Shown here in pieces: positions 53,101 to 61,471 of a DNA stretch of 64,000 bases. Under the pieces are notes generated by a model. The model was given only the letters and a program-made list of their open reading frames with translations. It was not told the DNA's origin and searched no databases. Positions within the stretch are counted from its first letter, which is position 1, and each line of letters begins with the position of its first letter. This stretch comes from an uncultured Bacilli bacterium (GTDB lineage Bacteria; Bacillota_I; Bacilli_A; RF39; UBA660). Location: NCBI GenBank assembly GCA_934096805.1, contig CAKOMW010000001.1, positions 475,482-539,481 on the forward strand. Direction: 5' to 3'. Position numbers and translations under genes: made by a program.

Positions 53101-54455
53101 AGTATTTTTTCAATAACATCTTTATCACAGTATTTTTTATATTTATTTTTAATGGCCATGTAGTTATCTATACCTTTTCCTAAGATTAGAACTATGTCTT
53201 GTTCTTTGGCTTCTTCGATTGCATGTTTTATTGCTTTTTTTCTATTTATGATGATTTGATAGTTTTCTTTTTCTATTTCTTTTGTCATGTCGTTTATGAT
53301 GTCTGTTACTTTTTCGTATCTGGGGTCATCGGTTGTAAATATTACATAGTCTGATTTTTGGGTTACTATTTTTCCGATTGTTGGTCTTTTTTCTTTTTCT
53401 CTTCCTCCAGCGCACCCAACAACAGTAATTATTCTTTTCTTTTTTATTTTGTTGGCATAGTTTAGGATGTTTTCAGTGGCATTTATGGTGTGGGCATAGT
53501 CTAGGATGATGGTTTTGTTATTTTTTCTTTTAATGTTCATTCTTCCAGGTATTTCTTTTATGTTATAGATGTTGTTTATTATGTTATTTAAATTATAATT
53601 GTATGTTTTTAGTAGGACAATGGCTGCGGTTAAATTATAAGTGTTATATATTCCTAGTAGTGGGCTTATTATTTTGTATTTTTTTTCTTTATGTACTAAG
53701 GTGAATTTTGTGTGATTATCGTATTCTTTGATGTTGGTTATTTGAAAGTCTGCTTCTTTTTTGGTTCCATAGGTTATATAGTTTGGTACTTTTTTTAAGA
53801 AATGAGTGCTGTTTTTATCGTCAATATTTATTATGGCTATGGCGTCTTTTTTTAGTTTTTCGATGATTTTTAGTTTTGAGTTTAGATAGTTTTCAAATGT
53901 TTTGTGAGTGTTTAAGTGATCTTTTGTGATGTTTGTTAGAATGATCCTGTCAAATAAAAGGCCTTCACATCTGTTGTGAAAAAGAGCTTCTGATGATATT
54001 TCTATTACAAGGTTTTCTATTTGTTTTTGGTTTAAAATTTTAGCGTATTTTAAAACTTCTTTTATTTCTGGTGTAGTGTTTTTAGTGTTTATTTGATTAT
54101 TTTTGTATATAAAGCCGTTTGTTCCTATGTAGGCACACGGTGTTTTTTGTTCTAGAAGGTCTTTGATGATTAGGGCGGTTGTTGTTTTTCCATCTGTTCC
54201 TGTTATGCCAATTAGGTTTATTTTTTCTAAGGGGTTGTCGTAGTAGTCATTGTATATTTGATACATTGTTTGATTAGTGTCTTCTACTTTAATGATTGGT
54301 ACTTTTTTGTTTGTGATATTTTGATCAGTGATTATTAGTTTTGCTCCCTTTTTTATGGCATCGTCTATGTATTTGTGTCTGTCTTCTTGTTCATCATGGG
54401 TACAGATAAATATGTCATTTTTCTTTATGTATTTGGAATTGTTTTTTATGTTCAT
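53085..54455 (-). CDS. murE: UDP-N-acetylmuramyl-tripeptide synthetase
   Basis: 456 residues, somewhat short for MurE because the N-terminal UDP-binding domain is compact (opens NSKYIKKNDIFICTHDEQED). The ATP loop is GITGTDGKTTTA; TTPEIKE, SSEALFHNRCEG, GRMNIKR and DYAHTINATENIL follow the family. The amino-acid specificity motif is DDPRYE, keeping the Arg that in DNPR-type enzymes contacts meso-diaminopimelate, so DAP is favoured over lysine (inference). It overlaps the small gene upstream by one base (TAATG). Confidence 0.93.
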   Translation of the reverse strand: MNIKNNSKYIKKNDIFICTHDEQEDRHKYIDDAIKKGAKLIITDQNITNKKVPIIKVEDTNQTMYQIYNDYYDNPLEKINLIGITGTDGKTTTALIIKDLLEQKTPCAYIGTNGFIYKNNQINTKNTTPEIKEVLKYAKILNQKQIENLVIEISSEALFHNRCEGLLFDRIILTNITKDHLNTHKTFENYLNSKLKIIEKLKKDAIAIINIDDKNSTHFLKKVPNYITYGTKKEADFQITNIKEYDNHTKFTLVHKEKKYKIISPLLGIYNTYNLTAAIVLLKTYNYNLNNIINNIYNIKEIPGRMNIKRKNNKTIILDYAHTINATENILNYANKIKKKRIITVVGCAGGREKEKRPTIGKIVTQKSDYVIFTTDDPRYEKVTDIINDMTKEIEKENYQIIINRKKAIKHAIEEAKEQDIVLILGKGIDNYMAIKNKYKKYCDKDVIEKILKKKK

Positions 54456-54670
54456 TACATCATGTGCATACTATTTTGATATTTGAAATAGTCATCGCTT
54501 GGATTGTTTTGTATTTTTGTTTCTAGTTGTTTGATGTTATTTTCTAAATTTTGAACTTTTTGTTCTAGAGTTTGTATTCTTTGTTCTAGAAAGTTGTTGT
54601 CTTGGAATGGCATCATGTTTTGATAAGGGCCATTTGGAACGTTTGAAAAATTAAATGGCATTTGATTCAT
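54455..54670 (-). CDS. Small coiled-coil protein upstream of murE
   Basis: 71 residues, start ATG at 54668-54670 behind AGGAGG. A Pro/Asn/Met-rich N-terminus (MPFNFSNVPNGPYQNMMPF), then a clear heptad coiled coil (EQRIQTLEQKVQNLENNIKQ) and a Met/His end. Its stop overlaps the murE start (TAATG), so the two are translationally coupled. The shape recalls short spore-coat or scaffold proteins, but I do not recognise a family. Confidence 0.7.
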   Translation of the reverse strand: MNQMPFNFSNVPNGPYQNMMPFQDNNFLEQRIQTLEQKVQNLENNIKQLETKIQNNPSDDYFKYQNSMHMM

Positions 54671-54752
54671 AATATTCCTCCTTTACATTTATTTTATGCA
54701 AGTTATTTATTTTATGATAATCGTGTAGTATAATGTTTGTTATGGAGTTGAT

Positions 54753-55382
54753 ATGATGCGTATTAGAAATGTTAAAAATAAAGAGGATATTCTTAATAAT
54801 AATTCTTGTGTTGTTTTAGATCCTTGTTCTTTTAAGGGAAAATGGAGTAGTTGTTTTGGTAATTCTAATCCAATTCATTTAGAGATTGGGCCGGGTAAGT
54901 GTGGTTTTATTCGTGAGATGGCTCTTAGAAATCCGGATATTAATTTTATTGGGGTTGAAAGAATTGACTCGGTTTTAGCGATTGGAGTACGTGAGCTTGA
55001 TAATATTCCTAATCTTAGACTTATTAATTATGATGCAAATAAGATTGATGAGATATTTTCTAATGAAATTTCTTTGCTTTATCTTAATTTTTCAGATCCT
55101 TGGCCTAAAACAAGGCATGCTAAAAGGAGGCTTACTAGTAGTATTTTTTTAGAAAAGTATGATAAGATTTTTGTGGATAAAAAAAAGATTATACAAAAAA
55201 CTGATAATGAGGGTTTGTTTGCTTATTCAATAGTTTCTCTTAGTAATTATGGTTATGTGATTGATGAAGTGTGTTTGGATTTGCATAATTGTGTAAAAAA
55301 TGATAATATAGAAACAGAGTATGAAAAGAAGTTTGCTAGTAAAGGGTGTAAAATTTTTATGTTAAAAGCGACAAAAAACTAG
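54753..55382 (+). CDS. trmB: tRNA (guanine-N7-)-methyltransferase
   Basis: 209 residues. Methylates G46 of tRNAs using SAM. The SAM-binding motif is HLEIGPGKCGF, then NFIGVERID, and the family-specific catalytic stretch LNFSDPWPKTRHAKRRL; IIQKTDNEGLF follows. Two adjacent ATGs (54753, 54756) are possible starts. Divergent from the small coiled-coil/murE operon. Confidence 0.95.
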   Translation: MMRIRNVKNKEDILNNNSCVVLDPCSFKGKWSSCFGNSNPIHLEIGPGKCGFIREMALRNPDINFIGVERIDSVLAIGVRELDNIPNLRLINYDANKIDEIFSNEISLLYLNFSDPWPKTRHAKRRLTSSIFLEKYDKIFVDKKKIIQKTDNEGLFAYSIVSLSNYGYVIDEVCLDLHNCVKNDNIETEYEKKFASKGCKIFMLKATKN

Positions 55383-55424
55383 TAATTTCTATTTAATATT
55401 TGTTATAATAAATAAGAGGTGTTT

Positions 55425-56081
55425 ATGAAAAAATATGTAATTGTTTCTATAATGCTATTATTGTTTGTATGTGGGTGCACTAATATCAATAATTTGTCTT
55501 ATGATGAAGTTGTTGATAAGGTTCTTATGAATGATGTTAGTAAGCCTAATACTGCTTTTAAGGGATATAAACTTTATTTACCTAAGGATATGACTTTGCT
55601 TAATGATAGTTCTTCTAATAACGTGTTGTATTCTAATAATGATAAGTACTATTTATATGTTGATTTGGTTAGTTATTATAATAAAGTTAACAATGAATAT
55701 AAGATAAATAATGATAAAGAGATTGTTTATTCTAAAGTACTTAATGGTGATGGAAATAATGGGTATATATTAGTTACTAAGCATAAGAATGAGTATTTTA
55801 TTGAAGTTATGTATAATTATGCTAAGATTGAGGTTATATCTTCTTCAGTTAATAGTACTATTTCTAAGTCTCTTATTGTTCTTAAAAGTATTGTGTATAA
55901 CGATAGTGTAGTTAGTGTAATGATAGGGGATAGTATAGATTATAATGAGGAAAAGTTTGAACTTTTAGGTCCTTCGGTTAATACTGATCAGTTTCTAGAG
56001 TATGTTTCTGAGTTTGGTACTTACGATGGAGATGATGAGACAGTCGATGAGGATGTTATTGAAATAAAACCAAGTAATTAG
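55425..56081 (+). CDS. Lipoprotein of unknown function
   Basis: 218 residues from ATG 55425 behind AGAGGTG; -10 TATAAT at 55404-55409. The signal peptide ends in a lipobox-like LLLFVCGC. The exported part (YKLYLPKDMTLLNDSSSNNV) looks like the beta-rich domains in the proteins at 1351 and 30667; the tail is very acidic (DGDDETVDEDVIE). First of four closely spaced envelope-related genes (55425-57579). Confidence 0.75.
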   Translation: MKKYVIVSIMLLLFVCGCTNINNLSYDEVVDKVLMNDVSKPNTAFKGYKLYLPKDMTLLNDSSSNNVLYSNNDKYYLYVDLVSYYNKVNNEYKINNDKEIVYSKVLNGDGNNGYILVTKHKNEYFIEVMYNYAKIEVISSSVNSTISKSLIVLKSIVYNDSVVSVMIGDSIDYNEEKFELLGPSVNTDQFLEYVSEFGTYDGDDETVDEDVIEIKPSN

Positions 56082-56091
56082 AGGTGTTGAA

Positions 56092-56904
56092 ATGAAATTA
56101 ATTGATAAGATAAAAAAAGCTATTTTAGAGGAAGAAGAACTAGAAGAAGAGGAAATTGTTAAGAAGATTGATATTGAGAAAACTACTAGTTCTAAAGTTA
56201 AGGAAGAAGTTGCTCCGGTGAAGGAGGAAAGTGTTTCTCATGATTTTGTTCCTCCTTTGGAAAGTAAAAAACCTATTATTTTTGAGGAAGAGGATTTTAA
56301 AACTGATGAGGTTGTTTATGAAAAGCCAGTTGTTAAGGAAGAAAAGAAGAAACCTTTGTATGGAGGATATGGGTTAAGGGATGAAAAGACTAAGGAAAAA
56401 TTTAAGCCTTCTCCAGTTTTGTCTCCAGTTTATGGTCTTATGAATAAAGAGGATTTGGAAAAACAAGAGGTTCCATCGAAATCGCTTGATAGTTTATTCA
56501 AGGAAGAAAAAAAGAGTGTTAGTCTTGATTCTGTTAGGGAAAAGGCTTATGGAATAAAAGAAAATGCTTCTGTTAAAGCTGATAATGAATTAGAAAAGGG
56601 ACTGTTCTATGAAATGGAAGATAGAGTTCCTGGTGTTGATAAGGTGACTCTTGGTGATGCAGAGGAATATTATAACGATTTAGGGTTAGAATATAATATA
56701 GATTACAAGGATTCACAGAAGGATACCAAGATGACACGTAGTAAAAAGAATAAAGATCTTGTTTCTTTGGTTGATGAAGAAGTAAAGGAAAATAAAAAGA
56801 CTAAAAAGGATGATATTACTTTAGTTCATGATGAGGATGATGTAGAGGCCGAAGAAAAGAATCTTTATGATTTGATTGATATGATGTATGATAATAAGGA
56901 GTGA
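56092..56904 (+). CDS. Acidic, largely disordered cytoplasmic protein
   Basis: 270 residues, ATG behind AGAGGTG. Dominated by Glu/Lys-rich low-complexity sequence, with a conserved-looking motif in the middle (PLYGGYGLRDE ... FKPSPVLSPVYGLMNKEDL) and a short C-terminal helix (EEKNLYDLIDMMYDNKE). The SPV.SPVYG motif suggests a peptide-binding linear element. No enzyme motifs, no membrane segment. Sits between a lipoprotein and two small membrane-associated proteins, so perhaps a cell-envelope or division scaffold (inference). Confidence 0.7.
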   Translation: MKLIDKIKKAILEEEELEEEEIVKKIDIEKTTSSKVKEEVAPVKEESVSHDFVPPLESKKPIIFEEEDFKTDEVVYEKPVVKEEKKKPLYGGYGLRDEKTKEKFKPSPVLSPVYGLMNKEDLEKQEVPSKSLDSLFKEEKKSVSLDSVREKAYGIKENASVKADNELEKGLFYEMEDRVPGVDKVTLGDAEEYYNDLGLEYNIDYKDSQKDTKMTRSKKNKDLVSLVDEEVKENKKTKKDDITLVHDEDDVEAEEKNLYDLIDMMYDNKE

Positions 56905-56908
56905 TGTT

Positions 56909-57178
56909 ATGACGGATTTTAATCAAGTTATGTTGTCTGTTTTATTAGTACTTTGTTGTGTTCTTGTTGTTTTATTAATTGTTGTTGCAATAAAGTTGTT
57001 ATATACTGCAGACAAGGTTAATATAATATTATCGGATATTCAGAGTAAACTGCAGAGTGTTAATAATGTTTTTGCTCTTATGGATAATGTTACAAATAAG
57101 TTTTCTACTTTTAATGAAATATTATTTAGTAGATTAATATCATTAGCCGAAAGAATATTTAAGAAAAGGGAGGAATGA
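56909..57178 (+). CDS. Small single-pass membrane protein with coiled coil (DUF948-like)
   Basis: 89 residues from ATG 56909 behind AAGGAG. One membrane helix (about residues 8-30) then an amphipathic helix (ADKVNIILSDIQSKLQSVNN) and a basic end. The plan matches DUF948-type general stress-associated membrane proteins, which often precede YtxH-domain genes as here. The stop overlaps an alternative start of the next gene. Confidence 0.7.
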   Translation: MTDFNQVMLSVLLVLCCVLVVLLIVVAIKLLYTADKVNIILSDIQSKLQSVNNVFALMDNVTNKFSTFNEILFSRLISLAERIFKKREE

Positions 57179-57183
57179 TTTAT

Positions 57184-57579
57184 ATGGCTAAAAAAGGATT
57201 GTGTGGTTTAATTGCAGGGTTAGGTCTTGGTGTTGGATTAGGAGTTTTATTTGCTCCAGAAAAGGGTTCTGTTACAAGAAAGAAGTTAAAAGAAAAGCTT
57301 GATGATGTTGTAAAAGAAGTTAAAAATATGGATAAAGAAGATGTTAAGATTTTAATTGAAGAAAAAATTGCTGATATAAAAGAAGATTTAGCAGAACTTG
57401 ATAAAGAAAAGGTTAAAGAAGTTGCTCAAGAAAAGTTAGAAATGGTGACTAAAAAAATTGAAGATCTTGCTAAGCTTGCAAAGGATAAAGCTACTCCAGT
57501 TGTAATGGAAAAAGTTGATGATTTGAGAAAATATGCTTTGAAAATTACTAAGCAAGTTGAAAAGAAATTAGAAAAATAA
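57184..57579 (+). CDS. YtxH-domain protein
   Basis: 131 residues from ATG 57184, 9 bases after GGGAGGA; the ATG at 57175 touches that site and is unlikely. The N-terminal glycine-rich helix GLIAGLGLGVGLGVLFAPEKG is the YtxH signature, followed by a long Lys/Glu amphipathic helix. Family members are small membrane-associated stress proteins of unknown biochemical role. Last gene of the 55425-57579 run. Confidence 0.85.
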   Translation: MAKKGLCGLIAGLGLGVGLGVLFAPEKGSVTRKKLKEKLDDVVKEVKNMDKEDVKILIEEKIADIKEDLAELDKEKVKEVAQEKLEMVTKKIEDLAKLAKDKATPVVMEKVDDLRKYALKITKQVEKKLEK

Positions 57580-57710
57580 TTAATTTATTTTAATGAAAAA
57601 AGAGAACTGATTTTGAAATTTTTTTTAAAAGATAATTTCAATTTTGGTTTTTTTTATTGAAGTGTTTTTTTATATGTGATAAAATTAATTTGTATGTTTG
57701 GAGGATTAGT

Positions 57711-58937
57711 ATGAAGTTAAAGAAAAAGAATGTTAATAAAAGAAGTAAAATAGTTAAGATAGCAATTTTTGTGTTATTATTTATTTTGATAGGTGAGCTT
57801 ATATATATGGGTGCGATTAAGTATAAGAGGGATAATAATTCTGTTTATTACACTTTCATTAATAGTATAATTTATGATTCTTCTTATATTGGAGTTGGTA
57901 ATTCTGATTTTAGATATGGAAAAAGTAATGGATTACAAAATTATTCTAAAGCTTTAGTTAATGTTTATAATGATTCTTTTAAAGTGAATAAAGAAGTAAT
58001 GCTTAGTGAAGGTTATGGTTCTTTTTATAATGATATCGCTAAGTATGATAATGGTTATATAGCAGTTGGTGCGATTGAAATGACTAAGGAGCATAATGAA
58101 AATAAAGCTGGTGAAGGGTTAATTGTTAAGTATGATAAAGATTTTAATCAAGTTTCTAGGAAGAATTTTAAGATACTTAATGATACTGAATTTACTAAAG
58201 TTAGAGTACTTTCTGATGGAAGTTATATTGTGATTGGTACTAGTGTGTATGAATCTGGTAGAATAGGTAATCATACAACTGGTGGGGCAATTATAGTTAA
58301 GTTTGATAAAAATGATAAGGAAGTTTTTAGGGCTAATTATACTGGTCCTCAAGCAGGAATATTTACTGATATTTTAGTTTTGGATGATGGTTATGTTGTT
58401 TGTGGTAGTATTTATAATAAAACAGGAGTTGTTGTAAAGTATAGTCTTGATGGTAAAAAACTTTGGAATTACCACTATTCATATACTGATAGTGTAGGAT
58501 TTACAAGTATAAATAAGTTTGGAGATAATTTTATTCTTACTGGTTCTAAATTGGATGCTAAGGATAAGACTGATTATTATAAGGCTTCTTTAGTGGTTAT
58601 TGATAAGAATGGTAAAAAAGTTAATGAAGTTACTTATAAGGAAGATAATATTACTAGATTTAATAATCTTTTAGTAGATAAAGATAAAATTACTGTTGTA
58701 GGGGTTACTGGAAGAAAGGTAGATAATCAAGTTATTTCTGATGGATTAGTAGTTTCATACGATAAAAACCTTAAGGTTCTTGATAGTGAAAAGTTTAGTT
58801 ATTCTAATAATGATTCTTATAATAATATATATAGTTTTAAGAATGGGAAATATTTATTAGGATTTACTAATTCTAAAGTTCGTGGCATTAAGAGTAATGG
58901 TAAGGATTATTTTCCTGTTATTATGGAATTAAAGTAA
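57711..58937 (+). CDS. Membrane-anchored beta-propeller-like protein
   Basis: 408 residues from ATG 57711 behind TTGGAGGA. A basic N-terminus (LKKKNVNKRSK) and one membrane helix (about residues 18-38), then repeated blades of ~50 residues with the pattern DGGY(I/V)..G......G..(V/I)VKYD: YDNGYIAVGAIE, DGSYIVIGTSVYE, DGYVVCGSIYN, FGDNFILTGSKLD. No catalytic motif. Probably extracellular binding protein; ligand unknown. Confidence 0.75.
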   Translation: MKLKKKNVNKRSKIVKIAIFVLLFILIGELIYMGAIKYKRDNNSVYYTFINSIIYDSSYIGVGNSDFRYGKSNGLQNYSKALVNVYNDSFKVNKEVMLSEGYGSFYNDIAKYDNGYIAVGAIEMTKEHNENKAGEGLIVKYDKDFNQVSRKNFKILNDTEFTKVRVLSDGSYIVIGTSVYESGRIGNHTTGGAIIVKFDKNDKEVFRANYTGPQAGIFTDILVLDDGYVVCGSIYNKTGVVVKYSLDGKKLWNYHYSYTDSVGFTSINKFGDNFILTGSKLDAKDKTDYYKASLVVIDKNGKKVNEVTYKEDNITRFNNLLVDKDKITVVGVTGRKVDNQVISDGLVVSYDKNLKVLDSEKFSYSNNDSYNNIYSFKNGKYLLGFTNSKVRGIKSNGKDYFPVIMELK

Positions 58938-58940
58938 ATG

Positions 58941-58970
58941 AAAAACACACTGATTTTTCGGTGTTTTTTT
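58941..58970 (+). terminator. Terminator of the beta-propeller gene
   Basis: AAAACAC (58942-58948) pairs with GTGTTTT (58961-58967), then T-run. Confidence 0.7.
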
Positions 58971-59038
58971 GTGGAAAATTTTATTTTTTTAGAATTATTG
59001 GGGTTTAATTGATTATAATAAAAATATATTAGAAAGAG

Positions 59039-59084
59039 TTTCGCTCCGAAAAAGTTCGCATTTGCGAAAAAATTCGGAGTGAAA
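59039..59084. repeat. Nested hairpin of unknown role
   Basis: Outer arms TTTCGCTCCGAA (59039-59050) and TTCGGAGTGAAA (59073-59084), one G-T pair; inner arms TTCGCA (59055-59060) and TGCGAA (59063-59068). GC-richer than its surroundings. It lies between two convergent terminators and belongs to neither. Confidence 0.55.
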
Positions 59085-59110
59085 TAAATTTTAATTTGTG
59101 ATTATATAGA

Positions 59111-59152
59111 AAAATCAAGGATTTAAATGAATTTATTTATCCTTGATTTTTT
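59111..59152. terminator. Terminator of rnj
   Basis: AAAATCAAGGAT (59111-59122) pairs with ATCCTTGATTTT (59139-59150); on the minus strand the stem is followed by T's. Confidence 0.8.
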
Positions 59153-59165
59153 AAAACTTATATAT

Positions 59166-60839
59166 TTATTTCTTTTTTACGTTTAATAGAACTGTTAAGA
59201 CAATTGGTTTTCTTCCTGTTGATTCTTTTATAAATTGATTTAATGTTCTTGTTAAATCTAGTTTAATATCATTGTATGTTTTCTTTTTGTCTTTAAATAG
59301 ATTTATTATAGTTTTTTCTGATATATTTTCTATTTTATTTATTAATTCTTCATTTTCATTTATTAGAATAAAACCTCTTGTAGTAACTAATGGTTTTGAT
59401 AGTATTTTTCTTGTTTCCATGTTAATGTTTGCAATGACTACTAGAATACCATCGTTAGCCATATTTTTTCTATCATTTATTACTGCTGTTTTTATATCAC
59501 CAATTCTATTTCCATCAACGTATGTTTCTAGAACGTCAAAGCTTCCGACATTGGTTACTTTTCCTTTGTCTAGTTCTAGGACATCACCGTTGTCTAAAAC
59601 AAAAGTATTTTCTTTAGGGATGTCACAGTCCATTGCTAGCTTGGCATGTTTTTTTAACATTCTGTATTCTCCGTGGATTGGCATAATGTATTTAGGATTT
59701 GTTAATCTAATCATTAGTTTTAACTCATCAGTCATTCCGTGTCCAGAGGCATGAATTTCACTATCGTTTGATGTGGTGTATACTTTTACACCTTTTAAAT
59801 ATAGGTTATTAATTGTATTAGCAATGGCATTGGCGTTTCCTGGAATGGCAGAGCTTGAGAATATTACAATATCGTTTGGCATTAGTTTTATTTGCTTATG
59901 AATGCCGTCTGCAATTCTTGAGAGTGCTGCCAAAGGTTCTCCTTGGGTTCCTGTACAAAGTAAAGCGACTTTACTTGGATCCATGGAATTAGCAACTTCA
60001 GGTGAGATAATCATGTTTTTAGCATCGATGTATCCTCCTTCGATTGATATGTTGATATTGTTTTCCATGCTTCGTCCAAAGATGCAGATTTTTCTATCGA
60101 ATTTTTTGCATGTTTCGATGATGTGTTTTAGTCTGTAGATGTTTGAGGCAAAGGTTGCAATGATTAGCCTGTTGTTTTGATGTTTTGAAAATACTTCGTT
60201 TAGGGCTTCATCTACTTTTGATTCTGATAAAGAGAATCCTTCATCAAGGACGTTTGTACTTTCACTCATTAATAGAGTTACTCCCTCAGTTCCTATTTTA
60301 GCAATTTTAGCAAGGTCACAAACGGGACCAATTGGAGTTAAATCGAATTTAAAGTCTCCAGTTTCAACGACTGTTCCGTTTGGTGTTTTTACTACTATGC
60401 CGTGTGAATCTGGAACAGAGTGGGTTGTTCTAAAGAAAGATATTTCAAAATTTTTGTATTTTAATTTATCTTCGCTTTTATAAGGTCTTAAGCTTTTATA
60501 TTGAATATTTCTGTCTTCTAATTTCTTTTTTATAAGAGCGTGAGCTTGGTTTGGAGCAAATATTGTTGGTATTCTTACGTTTTGTAATAAGAATGGTATA
60601 GCACCAATATGGTCTTCATGGCCATGAGTTATTACTAATGTTTTAATTTTCTTTTCGTTTTTCTTTAAAAATTCAAAATCTGGTAAAACGTAATCAATTC
60701 CTCTTAGTTCACTATCTGGAAAAATTACTCCGGCATCAATGATAATTATTTCATCATTGTGCATTAAGCAATACATATTTTTTCCTACTTCTCCTAAACC
60801 TCCTAACGCAAAGACATAAGTCTTATCGGGTTTAAACAT
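59166..60839 (-). CDS. rnjA: Ribonuclease J
   Basis: 557 residues. Metallo-beta-lactamase/beta-CASP ribonuclease with 5'-3' exo- and endonuclease activity, central to mRNA decay and rRNA maturation in Firmicutes. Metal-binding HGHEDH is at residues 72-77; LGGLGEVGKNMY, THSVPDSHGI, VVETGDFKFD, GTQGEPLAALSRIA and PKYIMPIHGEYRML follow the family. The start is behind GGAGAT. Monocistronic; RNase J1 and J2 cannot be separated with only one copy in view. Confidence 0.95.
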   Translation of the reverse strand: MFKPDKTYVFALGGLGEVGKNMYCLMHNDEIIIIDAGVIFPDSELRGIDYVLPDFEFLKKNEKKIKTLVITHGHEDHIGAIPFLLQNVRIPTIFAPNQAHALIKKKLEDRNIQYKSLRPYKSEDKLKYKNFEISFFRTTHSVPDSHGIVVKTPNGTVVETGDFKFDLTPIGPVCDLAKIAKIGTEGVTLLMSESTNVLDEGFSLSESKVDEALNEVFSKHQNNRLIIATFASNIYRLKHIIETCKKFDRKICIFGRSMENNINISIEGGYIDAKNMIISPEVANSMDPSKVALLCTGTQGEPLAALSRIADGIHKQIKLMPNDIVIFSSSAIPGNANAIANTINNLYLKGVKVYTTSNDSEIHASGHGMTDELKLMIRLTNPKYIMPIHGEYRMLKKHAKLAMDCDIPKENTFVLDNGDVLELDKGKVTNVGSFDVLETYVDGNRIGDIKTAVINDRKNMANDGILVVIANINMETRKILSKPLVTTRGFILINENEELINKIENISEKTIINLFKDKKKTYNDIKLDLTRTLNQFIKESTGRKPIVLTVLLNVKKK

Positions 60840-61098
60840 ATTTTATAATCTCCTTTCTTAATTGTTTATTAAAAGAATCAACCAATGAAATTATACTATA
60901 AATTTGGTTATTTGTCTATAAAAACGAATGTTTTATTAAATAAAAAGTTTTTAAAATATTACATTTTAGTTAAATATTTGATACAATTTAGTTGTGAATA
61001 GAGTAGTATATTTTAATTAAAATGAAATATACTAAAAAAAAGAAATATGCTAATTTGGTGGTTAATATTATCTCTGTTTTATGATGTATTTGTTTAAG
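60840..61098. other. Intergenic region upstream of the variable locus
   Basis: No gene seen. Holds an inverted repeat GTATATTT (61006-61013)/AAATATAC (61025-61032) and AT-rich promoter-like sequence. Transcription from here toward the 61099 hairpin could make an RNA antisense to the 3' end of the peptide gene at 61142. Confidence 0.35.
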
Positions 61099-61138
61099 AA
61101 GAGAAGTACCGACTCTTAGTTGAGTTGGTACTTCTCTT
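61099..61138. terminator. Long hairpin, bidirectional terminator of a peptide/antisense pair
   Basis: AAGAGAAGTACC (61099-61110) pairs with GGTACTTCTCTT (61127-61138), extended inward by GACTC/GAGTT, giving a 17-bp stem. It abuts the stop of the minus-strand peptide gene. Confidence 0.75.
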
Positions 61139-61141
61139 TAA

Positions 61142-61222
61142 TTAATGTTTTATTGCAATAATTAATAACAAAAAAACAATACAAAATGTTATTAAACTGT
61201 ACATATTAATACCTTTCCACAT
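61142..61222 (-). CDS. 26-residue hydrophobic peptide, possible type I toxin
   Basis: On the minus strand, ATG at 61220-61222 (alternative ATG at 61202-61204 behind AAAGG) encodes MWKGIN followed by a membrane helix (MYSLITFCIVFLLLIIAIKH). Size, single helix, charged end and the adjacent strong hairpin fit Fst/TxpA-type membrane toxins of type I toxin-antitoxin systems. A similar unit is at 63569. No toxicity evidence. Confidence 0.45.
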   Translation of the reverse strand: MWKGINMYSLITFCIVFLLLIIAIKH

Positions 61223-61328
61223 AATTATCACTACCATTCTATGAACACTTGCAGTAGCATAAAACAGAGGAGTACCAATAATTAGCATATCTCCTAAAAC
61301 AATGATGAAAAATAAAAGAAATAACTAC

Positions 61329-61357
61329 TTGAAAAAAGTAAAATTTTGATATAAAAT
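61329..61357 (+). promoter_or_regulatory. Promoter of the phase-variable surface-protein gene
   Basis: TTGAAA (61329-61334), 17 bases, TAAAAT (61352-61357). The same hexamers with the same spacing recur at 63867-63895. Confidence 0.65.
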
Positions 61358-61376
61358 TAAGTTATAGAAAATAACG

Positions 61377-61471
61377 AAGGAGGATAGGTGTATTTGTATG
61401 TTATGGTTATGACCTACATAATATCGGGTAAAATAATTCGAAAATTTACAAAACACCTAACAAGTAACATG
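61377..61471 (+). promoter_or_regulatory. Leader hairpin separating Shine-Dalgarno from start codon
   Basis: AAGGAGG (61377-61383) is 85 bases from ATG 61469, but TAGGTGT (61385-61391) pairs with ACACCTA (61453-61459) and TTTGTA (61393-61398) with TACAAA (61447-61452). Folded, only 1 + 9 unpaired bases separate ribosome site and ATG. The copy at 63914-63977 keeps the 7-bp outer stem and the 1 + 9 spacing although its loop is 29 rather than 61 bases. Confidence 0.65.
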
